Part shown: positions 34,277-43,400 of the stretch, in pieces
Numbering within the stretch: the stretch's first letter is position 1
Layout: each line of letters opens with the position of its first letter
From: G963676795 sp963677215
GTDB lineage: Bacteria > Desulfobacterota > Desulfuromonadia > Desulfuromonadales > Geopsychrobacteraceae
Reading direction: 5' to 3'
Assembly (NCBI GenBank): GCA_963677215.1
Contig: OY781919.1
Span: 2,914,001-2,978,000 of the forward strand
Length of the DNA stretch: 64,000 nucleotides
Position numbers and translations under genes: made by a program
The notes under the pieces: model-generated
Databases searched by the model: none
Told to the model about the DNA's origin: nothing
Seen by the model: only the letters and a program-made list of their open reading frames with translations

Positions 34277-35597
34277 CACTACTGTCCGGTTAATAGCTGA
34301 ATAAATCCAGCTGGTTACTGTTAGGGAGGTCTTGAATTTGCTTGAGAGCATCGGCAACCAGTGAAGAAATGGGCTTTTTCTCAAACAAATTGACCTCTAG
34401 AATCTGTAAAAAAGTGTAGAGCTCGCATGGAATTTTGAGCTTTTTCTTCGCAATGACAACCAGAAGATAAATGCTCAGTGCGACCCATATCTGGCTCTTC
34501 ACAGCGTTGATCGATGTTCCGTGAAACGATTTGATCCGCAGGTGTTGTTTGACCCACTTGAAAAATAGTTCCACCTGCCAGCGCTGCTTATAGACTTCGG
34601 CAACAGTCGTTGCTGAAATCGCAAAATTGTTGGTCAAAAAGACCAGATGTTTGTTCCGATCTTTGTCAACATAACTGATCCGACGGAGCTTTTCCGGATA
34701 GTCCTTTTTCGATTTGGGAGTGACCAGGACTATCGTCTGGTCTGCTTTGATCCCGGCTGACTTCTCTTTGGCTGCGGAATAAAGTCGCCTGTAGCGCAAA
34801 TTGTCTTTTGCCCTGATGACGAAGAAACCTCCTTGCTGATGCAACGTATAGAGTCGCGAGAAGTCGGTATAGGCCTTGTCCATGGTGTAAATGGCATTCT
34901 CGGTTACCGGCAGAGAATCAAGCATTCGGACGTCATGTACTTTGCCTGTCGTGACGGCGACGTAAGTCGGGATGGTGCCTCGCAGATCAAGCAGAGTATG
35001 CATCTTAACCGCCGACTTCGTCGTTTTGTATCCAGCCCACGGGAACAGGGACAGGCACAGATCGATGGTCGTTGAATCGAAAGCATACAGTGGCTGACCG
35101 AGCTCCAGGGCAAACGGTTCGTCACAGTAAAGACGCTGCGCCATGCGAATCAGGACATGGCCGAAGTCTTGAAAGATGCGCCAGTCTCTTCGCTCACTGC
35201 TATCAGCCAGAGTTGAGCGGGACACAGAACCACGAAAGCCGATGTGATAAAGCTTCTCGCGGTGAGAGTTCAAACAGGTTTCAATATCGCGCAAGCTTTC
35301 ACGGCCAGCCATCTGGGCATAGGCAAGGCACAGAAATTGATCGAATGTCGAAAACTTTCTGGCCCGATAATCACCACGGTAGCGGCGAACGCACAGATTG
35401 AAATCGTGACGTGGCAGAAACTGCAGCAGTTGCCTGAAAACGGTTTGGCCTGAATTCATCGATACCTCCTGCGTTGATGGAAGGTATCTCCCCATATTCG
35501 TGGGGTGAATTCAAATCGAAAACGGAACAGTTATGTCAAAGAACAATTATTATCAACAACTTACAACGTTGTCTGATTTTTTAACCGGACAGTAGTG
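34277..35597 (-). mobile_element. IS4-family insertion sequence, copy 1 (1321 bp)
   Basis: Terminal inverted repeats CACTACTGTCCGGTTAA / TTAACCGGACAGTAGTG bound the element. A 9-bp target duplication AAATTTGAT is present at 34268-34276 and 35598-35606. One transposase gene fills it. It interrupts a rad52-like gene. A second copy of the same length and with the same transposase translation is at 39033-40353. Confidence 0.96.
34290..35459 (-). CDS. IS4-family transposase (copy 1)
   Basis: 389 residues from the ATG at 35459, which follows GGAGGTATCG; an upstream ATG at 35495 lies only about 100 bases from the IR. An N-terminal DUF4372-like region (LLQFLPRHDFNLCVRRYRGD) precedes a DDE core: Asp in YAFDSTTIDL, Asp in YTMDKAYTDFSRLY, and Glu in the YKQRWQVELFFKWVKQHL block (YREK-like). 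Translation is the same as that of copy 2, so it is probably active or recently so. Confidence 0.95.
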   Translation of the reverse strand: MNSGQTVFRQLLQFLPRHDFNLCVRRYRGDYRARKFSTFDQFLCLAYAQMAGRESLRDIETCLNSHREKLYHIGFRGSVSRSTLADSSERRDWRIFQDFGHVLIRMAQRLYCDEPFALELGQPLYAFDSTTIDLCLSLFPWAGYKTTKSAVKMHTLLDLRGTIPTYVAVTTGKVHDVRMLDSLPVTENAIYTMDKAYTDFSRLYTLHQQGGFFVIRAKDNLRYRRLYSAAKEKSAGIKADQTIVLVTPKSKKDYPEKLRRISYVDKDRNKHLVFLTNNFAISATTVAEVYKQRWQVELFFKWVKQHLRIKSFHGTSINAVKSQIWVALSIYLLVVIAKKKLKIPCELYTFLQILEVNLFEKKPISSLVADALKQIQDLPNSNQLDLFSY

Positions 35598-36039
35598 AAA
35601 TTTGATCTGTAGTTGGTGGGGTGTGTTGAGCTCGATTCTGCTTAGGGGAGGGCGTTGTTGTTGGCTGGCGCCTTAGATATAGGCCGGCTCCAAAAAAACA
35701 ACAGCAGCGTGCCAGTACATCGCTAGTCGCAGCTTTCACAGCATCGGCCAGGCTGAGTTGGGCTTGACCGTTGTCTACTCCATATTCTGCACTGCCATAC
35801 TGGGTGATGCGTGTACCCTGGATTTCAAGGCCACCCTGCACAATCACTGTCCTGTTGTCTGCGAGTACCTCAAAGCTAAGGACCTCGAAACTCCACCCGC
35901 CGGGGCCAAGGACACTGTTAAGGCGTTCGAGTAAGGCTCTGCAGCGGATATGGGTGAATGTTCTTCCTGTTCGCGAGTGCTTCTCGTAGAGATCTTCTTC
36001 CCCGAATTCTGCTGTTAACTGCTGCCACTTATTCGTCAT
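35598..36039 (-). pseudogene. Rad52-like annealing protein, 5' fragment (split by IS4-family copy 1)
   Basis: Codons 1-147 of a Rad52/Rad22-family single-strand annealing protein. Diagnostic text: LLERLNSVLGPGGWSFEVLS, TQYGSAEYGVD and LADAVKAATSDVLARCCCFFG. SD GAAGGAGC precedes the ATG at 36039. After the IS junction, the host frame reads four codons of IS sequence (SLLSG-type) to a stop, so a truncated protein lacking about 60 residues could still be made. A paralogue at 46449-46979 is 60-70% alike by eye. An attenuator-like leader lies just upstream. Confidence 0.88.
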
Positions 36040-36062
36040 AGCTAAGCTCCTTCCTCTTGAGC

Positions 36063-36133
36063 ATGAAAAAAGCCCGGCAAATAGGCTGTCGGGCTGTCGT
36101 TAAAGATGTCGTATTAGCTTCTTATAACAAGAT
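36063..36133 (-). promoter_or_regulatory. Conserved leader with terminator-like hairpin upstream of the rad52-like gene (copy A)
   Basis: About 70 bases nearly identical to 47003-47074 in front of the paralogue. In the gene's direction it reads a constant segment (ATCTTGTTATAAGAAGCTAA), then a stem AGCCCGAC/GCCGGGCT, then six T, then the SD and start. In copy A one stem pair is G-T where copy B has G-C. It looks like a transcription attenuator. Confidence 0.7.
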
Positions 36134-36137
36134 TTGA

Positions 36138-36155
36138 GCACAATTTTGATTGTGC
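36138..36155. promoter_or_regulatory. Inverted repeat, candidate operator
   Basis: GCACAAT and ATTGTGC, 7-bp arms with a 4-base spacer, in the divergent region between the rad52-like and Phd-like genes. Autoregulation by the Phd-like protein is possible. Not conserved in the second module. Confidence 0.4.
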
Positions 36156-36225
36156 CGCTTAACTTTCATTGAAGAAGTAACCATATATTTATGTGTTTAA
36201 TTTTATTGAAGAAAGCGAGTGTAAT

Positions 36226-36408
36226 ATGAATATCGATAACTCTGTATCTCGGTTTGTAGCAGGTAAAAAAATGTCGATTAGTGAATTGGCCAAATATTGG
36301 GGGCCAGCAGTAAAATATTGTGAAACTACTGGAAATTCGGTGGAAATTACAAGGCGTGGCAAGACCGTCTGCTTCATTACTCCAATTAACCCAAATCCGC
36401 GAAAGTAG
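36226..36408 (+). CDS. Phd/YefM-like small protein, copy A (3' end altered by IS1380-family insertion)
   Basis: 60 residues from the ATG at 36226; a GTG at 36193 would add 11 residues that do not align with the paralogue. MSISELAKYWGPAVKYCETT, then SVEITRRGKTVCFITP, follows the Phd/YefM antitoxin pattern (short helices, then ITRRGKPVA-like strand). No toxin gene is adjacent. The last four codons, including the stop, lie inside the inverted repeat of the IS1380-family element; without it the frame would read NPNIRD and stop. Paralogue of 47335-47517, in the same position beside a rad52-like gene. Confidence 0.6.
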   Translation: MNIDNSVSRFVAGKKMSISELAKYWGPAVKYCETTGNSVEITRRGKTVCFITPINPNPRK

Positions 36409-38091
36409 TTTGACCGAACTCCCTCTTCCTCCCAGAAGGAGGTTTTGAATGGGAGCCTGGCTTGCTCGGATCCTGCCGACCTTCAATGTGGGCGTAAAAT
36501 GACCCCGCAAGCCCGTTTTTTTCGTCAGGGGCGCCGTTTCCCCCTGATTTTGGACGCACGTCTCCTTTGGTTGACGCTGTTTGGTTCTTTGAAATTGCTT
36601 CCGCCGTCAGGCCGACATCATTCCAGGTCTTGGCCGCAGGTTTTGGATCCGCTCCAGGATCCGGTTGGGCTGGATGGTCTCCAGCCACCAGTCCGCGACC
36701 TTGAGGACCACTTTCCGGGCATGGCGAACGATCGTGGCGGCGCAGTAAAGCAGTTTCTCTTTGACCGTGCCGATGCTGCGTCGACCGATGCTCCGCTCGA
36801 TTCCGTCGGCTTTTTCCTTCTTGCCGGGCTTGCGCTGCCAGCCGTCCCAGGTGGCTTCCAGCAGCATCATCAGGTTGTAGGCGATCAGCCCGGCCTGCAG
36901 CAGAACTTCGTTGGCGCGGAAGGATTGGGTCGGCAACTGTTCAAGGTTGAGCGGTCCTTTGAGCTCCTTGATAAACTGTTCGGCCCGGCCGCGCCGCCGG
37001 TAGGCTTCGAACACCTGCTGCGCCGTCGCCTCTTCGCCGCTCAGCGTGGTGGCCAGGATCAGGTCCTGGCGCCGGGGCAGAAGCAGCATCTGCCCGTCCT
37101 TCTCCTTCTCCTCGATCTGCAGGCAGAAGCAGTAGCGTAGAGGTTGCGGCCAGCCCTCGGGCTGATAGGCAAACTCGCCGTACAGATCGGCGCCATAGGC
37201 CATGGGCTCAACGACGATGCGGCCGGCTTCGAGTTCTTCGGTCACGGCGGTGCGCAGGGCGTCGCACAACCGGGCCTTGACGATGAAGTCGATCTCCGCA
37301 GCTAACAGGGTTGTCATGTTCTGTTGCCCGTAGAATCCCGAGTCGAAGCGCGCCAGAAGACGTGGGAGCAGGGCCGGCGGCAGCAGCTCCAGGGTTTCTT
37401 GCAGAAAACCCTCCAGGCCACTGGAGTCTTTCCGGTTGCCCGGCCGCAGCAGACTGTTGAGGGCTACGCCGTTGCGGCCGACAAAAGCGAAGACCGGATT
37501 GAAGCCCAGCGCTCCGGTGTAGTGCCGTCCCATCTGCTCCTTCTTCGTTCCATACTGCTCGAAGCAGGAAGAATCGACATCCAGAGGGATACGGCCCTGC
37601 GCCTCGTCGGACAACGGCTCCAGATAATCGAGCAGCGAGGCGTTGACCCGCTTCAGTCCGACCAGATCCGAATCCTTGTAGGCCGCCAGATGTTCGGACA
37701 ACCGCCGCTCGGAAGGGAGCTTGGGGCGGCCGAAGATGAGCTTGGAAAGCTCCCGGTCCTGGCGCAGTTCGGTGATGTCGTTCAGATCGCAGCGGCCCAG
37801 AGCCAGGTTGCAGACCAGGGGGAGCAAGAACTCCTCCTCGCGAAAACCGCTGGCGATCTTCTTGATCTTGACGTGGCTACGAATCGCCTGGGCCAGCTGC
37901 GCGTGCTGTGCCACCTCCATCAGCAGCCGCAGCCCGGCCACGGTGGTGATGGCGGTCGGCGCCGCCTCGAAGCGCGCGCCGCGAATGCGGTAAATTTCAG
38001 GAATCGTCCTCACCTTCCGGGTGTCCTCCTTTTTGGATATAAACACCTGAAATTATATACTTTTTTAAGTCAAAGAGCGAGAGTTTCGCGG
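36397..38091 (-). mobile_element. IS1380-family insertion sequence (about 1695 bp)
   Basis: Contains one full IS1380-type transposase. Short ends CCGCGAAAG (36397) and TTTCGCGG (ending 38091) are inverted and begin with CC, as in this family, and give a normal length. No target duplication is evident (AAAT left, ATCA right), so the exact ends are inferred. Its base composition is visibly richer in G+C than the flanks. Confidence 0.7.
36607..38046 (-). CDS. IS1380-family transposase
   Basis: 479 residues. The DDE core includes Asp in IPLDVDSSCFEQYG, Asp in RFDSGFYGQQN and Glu in RRRGRAEQFIKELKGPLN. The N terminus ARFEAAPTAITTVAGLRLL is typical of IS1380 proteins. The ATG at 38046 is used; a GTG twelve codons later follows AAGGAGG and is an alternative start. 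Appears intact. Confidence 0.92.
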   Translation of the reverse strand: MFISKKEDTRKVRTIPEIYRIRGARFEAAPTAITTVAGLRLLMEVAQHAQLAQAIRSHVKIKKIASGFREEEFLLPLVCNLALGRCDLNDITELRQDRELSKLIFGRPKLPSERRLSEHLAAYKDSDLVGLKRVNASLLDYLEPLSDEAQGRIPLDVDSSCFEQYGTKKEQMGRHYTGALGFNPVFAFVGRNGVALNSLLRPGNRKDSSGLEGFLQETLELLPPALLPRLLARFDSGFYGQQNMTTLLAAEIDFIVKARLCDALRTAVTEELEAGRIVVEPMAYGADLYGEFAYQPEGWPQPLRYCFCLQIEEKEKDGQMLLLPRRQDLILATTLSGEEATAQQVFEAYRRRGRAEQFIKELKGPLNLEQLPTQSFRANEVLLQAGLIAYNLMMLLEATWDGWQRKPGKKEKADGIERSIGRRSIGTVKEKLLYCAATIVRHARKVVLKVADWWLETIQPNRILERIQNLRPRPGMMSA

Positions 38092-38105
38092 ATCAGGGAT
38101 TAACA

Positions 38106-38633
38106 ATGATGCCGAATAATTGTAGTGGTCAGTCTATGAGATCTTTGAAACTGAAGAAGTCTGATGTAGGGCTTGAACCCATGTTGAACGGAATCAGCCA
38201 TGCCGATTGGGAGCAACGGCTTATGTCTTCTGTTGGAACGCATAGTCCAGAGTTGGCCCAGATGTTATTACAGCAGCTTGTATCGGCCTCTGAAATAAAT
38301 TCCAGGCAAGCTGAAGATGATATCAATGGACTTCTGGCTTTTCTGCAAGAGATGCATGTTGAGGATCCTGTAGAGGCAATGCTGGTCTGCCAGATGGTCG
38401 CATGTAACCAGCAGGCTGTGAAAATGCTGCAGCAGTCCAGGCAGGAGATGCATGCTGACTCTACCGAGCAATGGCTGAAAATTGCTAACAGATTGATGGC
38501 CCTCTTCGTTAAACAGACGGAGGCTTTGGCAAAATACAAGCGCAAGGGACATCAGTCGATGCAGGTGGAGCATCTATACATTAATAACGACAACGGCCAG
38601 GCTGTTATCGGTTCCATCAATTCCAGTCGATAA
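38106..38633 (+). CDS. 170-residue-class protein, copy A (QAVxG C terminus), function unknown
   Basis: 175 residues, helical. AMLVCQMVACNQQAVKMLQQ, then LMALFVKQTEALAKYKRKG and a C-terminal VEHLYINNDNGQAVIG. Proteins with a VxHVxVxxGGQAIVG ending, followed by a GNxNAxKHG protein, are widespread on proteobacterial mobile elements (from memory); no function is known to me. Paralogue of 51892-52395. It begins 14 bases after the IS1380-family element, which may have removed its native upstream region. Confidence 0.75.
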   Translation: MMPNNCSGQSMRSLKLKKSDVGLEPMLNGISHADWEQRLMSSVGTHSPELAQMLLQQLVSASEINSRQAEDDINGLLAFLQEMHVEDPVEAMLVCQMVACNQQAVKMLQQSRQEMHADSTEQWLKIANRLMALFVKQTEALAKYKRKGHQSMQVEHLYINNDNGQAVIGSINSSR

Positions 38634-38652
38634 GTAGGGGGAGGTGCAAAAA

Positions 38653-38838
38653 TTGAAAAACGACTCTAGTAATTTCTTGTGGAATAAACCCGAATCTTCC
38701 TCTGGCCGCAGAGCAGGCGGACAGCCAAATAATGTGAATGCTTGGAAAACAGGGCTTTACTCTAGGGAAATGAAGGAGAGTATGGCGCAGTCGAAGCAGT
38801 TTATTGCTACTTGTTGTAGCTTTCTTGAAAATCTTTAA
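38653..38838 (+). CDS. Small GNxNAxKHG-type protein, copy A
   Basis: 61 residues from the TTG at 38653, which has GGAGGT seven bases upstream; a GTG at 38644 overlaps that site. The core RRAGGQPNNVNAWKTGLYSR is a diverged form of the GGxPxGNxNAxKHGxY motif found in small phage and ICE proteins, and the C terminus has ATCCSFLENL. It follows the 170-residue-class gene by 19 bases, the same order as at 52427. Confidence 0.7.
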   Translation: MKNDSSNFLWNKPESSSGRRAGGQPNNVNAWKTGLYSREMKESMAQSKQFIATCCSFLENL

Positions 38839-38850
38839 TCTGAGGTGTTG

Positions 38851-38955
38851 ATGTTGGAGTTAATTGATAACTTTTCTAGGTTTTTGCAGAGACAATCATT
38901 CAATATGCTTGCCATAATAATCATCCTGTTGGCAGCGCTCTTTCTGCCACAATGA
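38851..38955 (+). CDS. 34-residue membrane micropeptide, copy A
   Basis: MLELIDNFSRFLQRQSFNML followed by a hydrophobic helix (AIIIILLAALF) and PQ. SD GAGGTG precedes ATG. It is too short for most gene callers, but a paralogue of 39 residues sits in the same place in the second module (53131-53250): both share the FxxFLxxQSxNML pattern and a 14-16 residue hydrophobic end. Conservation of position and pattern supports a real gene. Confidence 0.65.
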   Translation: MLELIDNFSRFLQRQSFNMLAIIIILLAALFLPQ

Positions 38956-39032
38956 TAGTGGATTTGGTAATTAAATGCCCTGCTAGCGTGGGGCATTTGC
39001 TTTTTCTCTGGCATGATTTAATGTAATTTCAT

Positions 39033-40353
39033 CACTACTGTCCGGTTAATAGCTGAATAAATCCAGCTGGTTACTGTTAGGGAGGTCTTGAATTTGCTTG
39101 AGAGCATCGGCAACCAGTGAAGAAATGGGCTTTTTCTCAAACAAATTGACCTCTAGAATCTGTAAAAAAGTGTAGAGCTCGCATGGAATTTTGAGCTTTT
39201 TCTTCGCAATGACAACCAGAAGATAAATGCTCAGTGCGACCCATATCTGGCTCTTCACAGCGTTGATCGATGTTCCGTGAAACGATTTGATCCGCAGGTG
39301 TTGTTTGACCCACTTGAAAAATAGTTCCACCTGCCAGCGCTGCTTATAGACTTCGGCAACAGTCGTTGCTGAAATCGCAAAATTGTTGGTCAAAAAGACC
39401 AGATGTTTGTTCCGATCTTTGTCAACATAACTGATCCGACGGAGCTTTTCCGGATAGTCCTTTTTCGATTTGGGAGTGACCAGGACTATCGTCTGGTCTG
39501 CTTTGATCCCGGCTGACTTCTCTTTGGCTGCGGAATAAAGTCGCCTGTAGCGCAAATTGTCTTTTGCCCTGATGACGAAGAAACCTCCTTGCTGATGCAA
39601 CGTATAGAGTCGCGAGAAGTCGGTATAGGCCTTGTCCATGGTGTAAATGGCATTCTCGGTTACCGGCAGAGAATCAAGCATTCGGACGTCATGTACTTTG
39701 CCTGTCGTGACGGCGACGTAAGTCGGGATGGTGCCTCGCAGATCAAGCAGAGTATGCATCTTAACCGCCGACTTCGTCGTTTTGTATCCAGCCCACGGGA
39801 ACAGGGACAGGCACAGATCGATGGTCGTTGAATCGAAAGCATACAGTGGCTGACCGAGCTCCAGGGCAAACGGTTCGTCACAGTAAAGACGCTGCGCCAT
39901 GCGAATCAGGACATGGCCGAAGTCTTGAAAGATGCGCCAGTCTCTTCGCTCACTGCTATCAGCCAGAGTTGAGCGGGACACAGAACCACGAAAGCCGATG
40001 TGATAAAGCTTCTCGCGGTGAGAGTTCAAACAGGTTTCAATATCGCGCAAGCTTTCACGGCCAGCCATCTGGGCATAGGCAAGGCACAGAAATTGATCGA
40101 ATGTCGAAAACTTTCTGGCCCGATAATCACCACGGTAGCGGCGAACGCACAGATTGAAATCGTGACGTGGCAGAAACTGCAGCAGTTGCCTGAAAACGGT
40201 TTGGCCTGAATTCATCGATACCTCCTGCGTTGATGGAAGGTATCTCCCCATATTCGTGGGGTGAATTCAAATCGAAAACGGAACAGTTATGTCAAAGAAC
40301 AATTATTATCAACAACTTACAACGTTGTCTGATTTTTTAACCGGACAGTAGTG
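39033..40353 (-). mobile_element. IS4-family insertion sequence, copy 2 (1321 bp)
   Basis: Same ends and length as copy 1. Its target duplication is TAATTTCAT at 39024-39032 and 40354-40362, different from copy 1. Two separate insertions are therefore indicated, not a composite transposon. It landed between the micropeptide gene and the dnaE2 3' end without breaking a recognisable gene. Confidence 0.96.
39046..40215 (-). CDS. IS4-family transposase (copy 2)
   Basis: 389 residues, translation identical to that of copy 1. Start at 40215 chosen for the same GGAGGT site. DDE residues intact. Confidence 0.95.
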   Translation of the reverse strand: MNSGQTVFRQLLQFLPRHDFNLCVRRYRGDYRARKFSTFDQFLCLAYAQMAGRESLRDIETCLNSHREKLYHIGFRGSVSRSTLADSSERRDWRIFQDFGHVLIRMAQRLYCDEPFALELGQPLYAFDSTTIDLCLSLFPWAGYKTTKSAVKMHTLLDLRGTIPTYVAVTTGKVHDVRMLDSLPVTENAIYTMDKAYTDFSRLYTLHQQGGFFVIRAKDNLRYRRLYSAAKEKSAGIKADQTIVLVTPKSKKDYPEKLRRISYVDKDRNKHLVFLTNNFAISATTVAEVYKQRWQVELFFKWVKQHLRIKSFHGTSINAVKSQIWVALSIYLLVVIAKKKLKIPCELYTFLQILEVNLFEKKPISSLVADALKQIQDLPNSNQLDLFSY

Positions 40354-40387
40354 TAATTTCATATGTATTTATCTGTAGAAAATTGAA

Positions 40388-40411
40388 TCTGACTTGACAG
40401 GCAATGTCAGA
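40388..40411 (-). terminator. Possible weak terminator of the dnaE2 operon
   Basis: TCTGACTTG pairs with CAA.GTCAGA (minus-strand stem) 73 bases after dnaE2, followed by a T-rich but broken run (TTCAATTTTC). Confidence 0.4.
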
Positions 40412-40483
40412 TAAGATCCAGCAATATAGGATCCTAAAACTTCCAATATTTGAAAATTTCCAGGAACTTCTGGTTTTTCTGCT

Positions 40484-43400
40484 TCAAAAGTGTCTATTGA
40501 TTTTGAAGCGGTTCTGACCATCTTTCCGTTTAGGGGTGGGGGGGGATTGCCTTTCATCAAGAAAACCAGCCCACTCGACAGTCAGGGTTGCAACGCCGAA
40601 TTCCTCCTCTATCTTGCCCTTGAGGAGGTACGGCCGTAACCGTGTCAAATGGCGACAGAATCGTTCGTAGGCTTGCGGAAAAAAAGTCGCTTCATAGATC
40701 CCGCTGGTATCTTCGAAGGACACAAATTCCATCAGTTTGCCATTTTTATCCTGAACCGTTTTCCCCGTCACCCACCAGCCGATCATGGTCACATAGCGGC
40801 CACACCAGGTCAGCATATCGCAGGCGCAGACTGGTTTGAGTCTGGCAATTTCTCTGCGATGTAGAACCAATGGATGACTTGAGACCAGCATGCCTAAGGT
40901 ATCCAATTCCTGGTTCAATACCGTTCTGGCATCATAAGCCGGCGGGCTTGGGAGATCACTTGTTTGGGGAGAGAATAATGATCGCTGGCCGTCATGCATG
41001 ACCGGTTCACGAGCCAGCAATTCCCACAAAAGCCTGGGGCGGCGCGGCAAAGTTTCCAGGCTGTCGAAACATCCAGCCTTGATCAACAAGCGCACGTCGC
41101 TCGCATCAATACGGACTCGCTGCAAGAACTCCTGAAAACTTCTGAAAGGACCATTTGCAGACCGCTCATATCTCAGAGCTTTGGAGGCGATCGTATTCAA
41201 CCCCAGGATCTGCATCAACCCAATCCGCAGGCTGCGTTCAGAGCCAGTGTAATGATGCTCACTGAAATTAATATCCGGCGGCAGTATTGCCAGAGACATG
41301 CGCCTGGCCTCTGAGATATAGGCCAATGGCGAGTAAAACCCCCCTTGGTTGGAAATCACCGCCGCCATGAATTCCGCAGGGTACCTCGCTTTCAGATAAG
41401 CGGATTTGCAACTGACCAGGGCGTAGGACGCTGAATGCGGCTTGCAGAAGGAATATCCCCCAAAAGACAGGATCTGTTCCCAGATAGCGTCGATAACAAC
41501 TACCGGGATGTTGTTCTGAAAAGCTCCTTGAATAAACTTCTGCCGGTAATCCTCCAACTTTTGGGCCTTGTGTTTCTTGCTGATGATCTTACGCAATTGA
41601 TCCCCTTCGTAAGCGCTGAACCCGGCTAGGGCCATGGCAAGCTGGGTGATCTGCTCCTGGTAGATGGCAATGCCGTAGGTTTCATCCAGAACGGGATCAA
41701 GGGCCGGATGTAAGGACGCCCAATCGGCGCCATGCATACGGGCAATGAATTCCAGAATGAACTGATTGGCCGCCGGCCGGATGATGCTGGACGCCATCAC
41801 CAGATGTTCAAACAGGTCTCTTTGATCGGACAGCGGATTGTTGAGCCACATTCTTTTGAGCAGCAGACGTGTGGCTGGAGACTCGATATAAAAGCAGCCC
41901 ATGGTGTCGCCACTTTTCAGAAGCTCACAGGTATTATGGTCCTCAAGGGGTTGCCAGTTTGCATAATCGATCTCACTACCGGTATTGATCTTGATCGCCG
42001 CCAGGGCATCACGAATCACAGCCAGGGAACGGTTGCCCAATATGTCGATTTTGACCAGCCCGCTGTTTTCAGCCTGATCTTTCTCCCACTGAATCAGTGG
42101 CAGTCCCTTGGCCGCTATCTCGATCGGGACATAACGACGGATGTCGTCAGGAACGATGACGATACCGCCGCAGTGAAGGGACAGATGGCGCAATTGTCCG
42201 TTGAGTCGTTTGGCTATGTTCAACACCTTCTGCAAGTCCTCGGAGAAGGGTTTATCTTTGAAAAGAGGGTGCCGCCCGACAGCCTCTGAGGTCTGGTCTG
42301 ACTTCCAGAACCCCGAAACCCGTTCGGTCAGGGTCTTGATTTCGGCGTCGGTAAACCCAAAAACTTTGGCGACCTCACGAATGGCGGATCGGCCTCGAAA
42401 ACCAATCTGGTTCGAGACCATGGCCGCCCGTCTGGCTCCATAACGAGCAAAAGCGTAATCGAGGATCGCGTCGCGCTCATCCCAGGGAAAATCGATGTCG
42501 ATGTCAGGTGGGTCAACGCGTCCTTCGTTGAGAAAACGCTCAAAGAACAGATTGTGTCTGATCGGGTCAACATGGGTGATGCCGAGACAGAAGGCCACTA
42601 AGGATGCGGCTGCACTGCCGCGACCACAGGTGCGCGGGGACTGCTTGGCCAGCTCTTCGACCACCAGAAAATAGTGGGCGAAACCCTTTTCCCGGATCAT
42701 GTCCAACTCTTTTTTGAGCCGCTCTTCGACACGTTCATCCGGCTCCTCGTAACGCCAGATTGCTCCATCACGGGCCCGTTTTTCCAGCAGTGCGTACCCC
42801 TGATCTTCTGTCTTGCCACGGAAAGAGGGAAAGATGGTCGTCGAAAAATTCCAGTCCGTTTTGCAGTCTGCTGCTATCTGCAGCGTGTTGGTTATGGCCT
42901 GCGGGCAATGGGGGAAAAAGTCGGCCATTCTTGCGGGAGCGTACAGATGGTCACTGTCGCACGCGGTCTCGACCCCTTTTAGCCGTGACAAGGTCGTGTT
43001 CAGAGCGATGGCGCGCAGGGTTTGATGGACAACGAAATCATCAGCGTGAAGCATAACGGCTCGGCTGGTGGCCACAGGGGGAAGTTTGAGGTCTCTAGCC
43101 AGCGTCAAAGCACGATGCATTTGATGCCCGGGGGAGAGTTCGACATAGAGTTGATCTGCAGTCTGTCTGCGTAAGACAGACAACAGCTCGGCGTGATCAC
43201 TGAGAATGATCAGACCTTTTCGATAGCGTTGCAATGCTGTGGTCAGGTTGAAATCCGGGTGGCAATGCAGTTCTGACAGAAGCTGACACAGATTGGTGTA
43301 ACCCTTCTCGTCATACACCAGCAGAACGGCTCGCTGATCCTTATGCACTGCCTCGCTCCCGACAATCGGTTTTAGTCCATGCTGCCGGGCACAGTCGAGA

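Noticed and set aside
36105..36125. T7-like promoter core (TAATACGAC) in the rad52 leader, both copies
   Set aside because: Only about nine bases match and the rest of the T7 consensus is missing; it falls in a conserved leader with another likely role.
34277..40353. Composite transposon formed by the two IS4-family copies
   Set aside because: Each copy has its own, different 9-bp target duplication, which indicates separate insertions.
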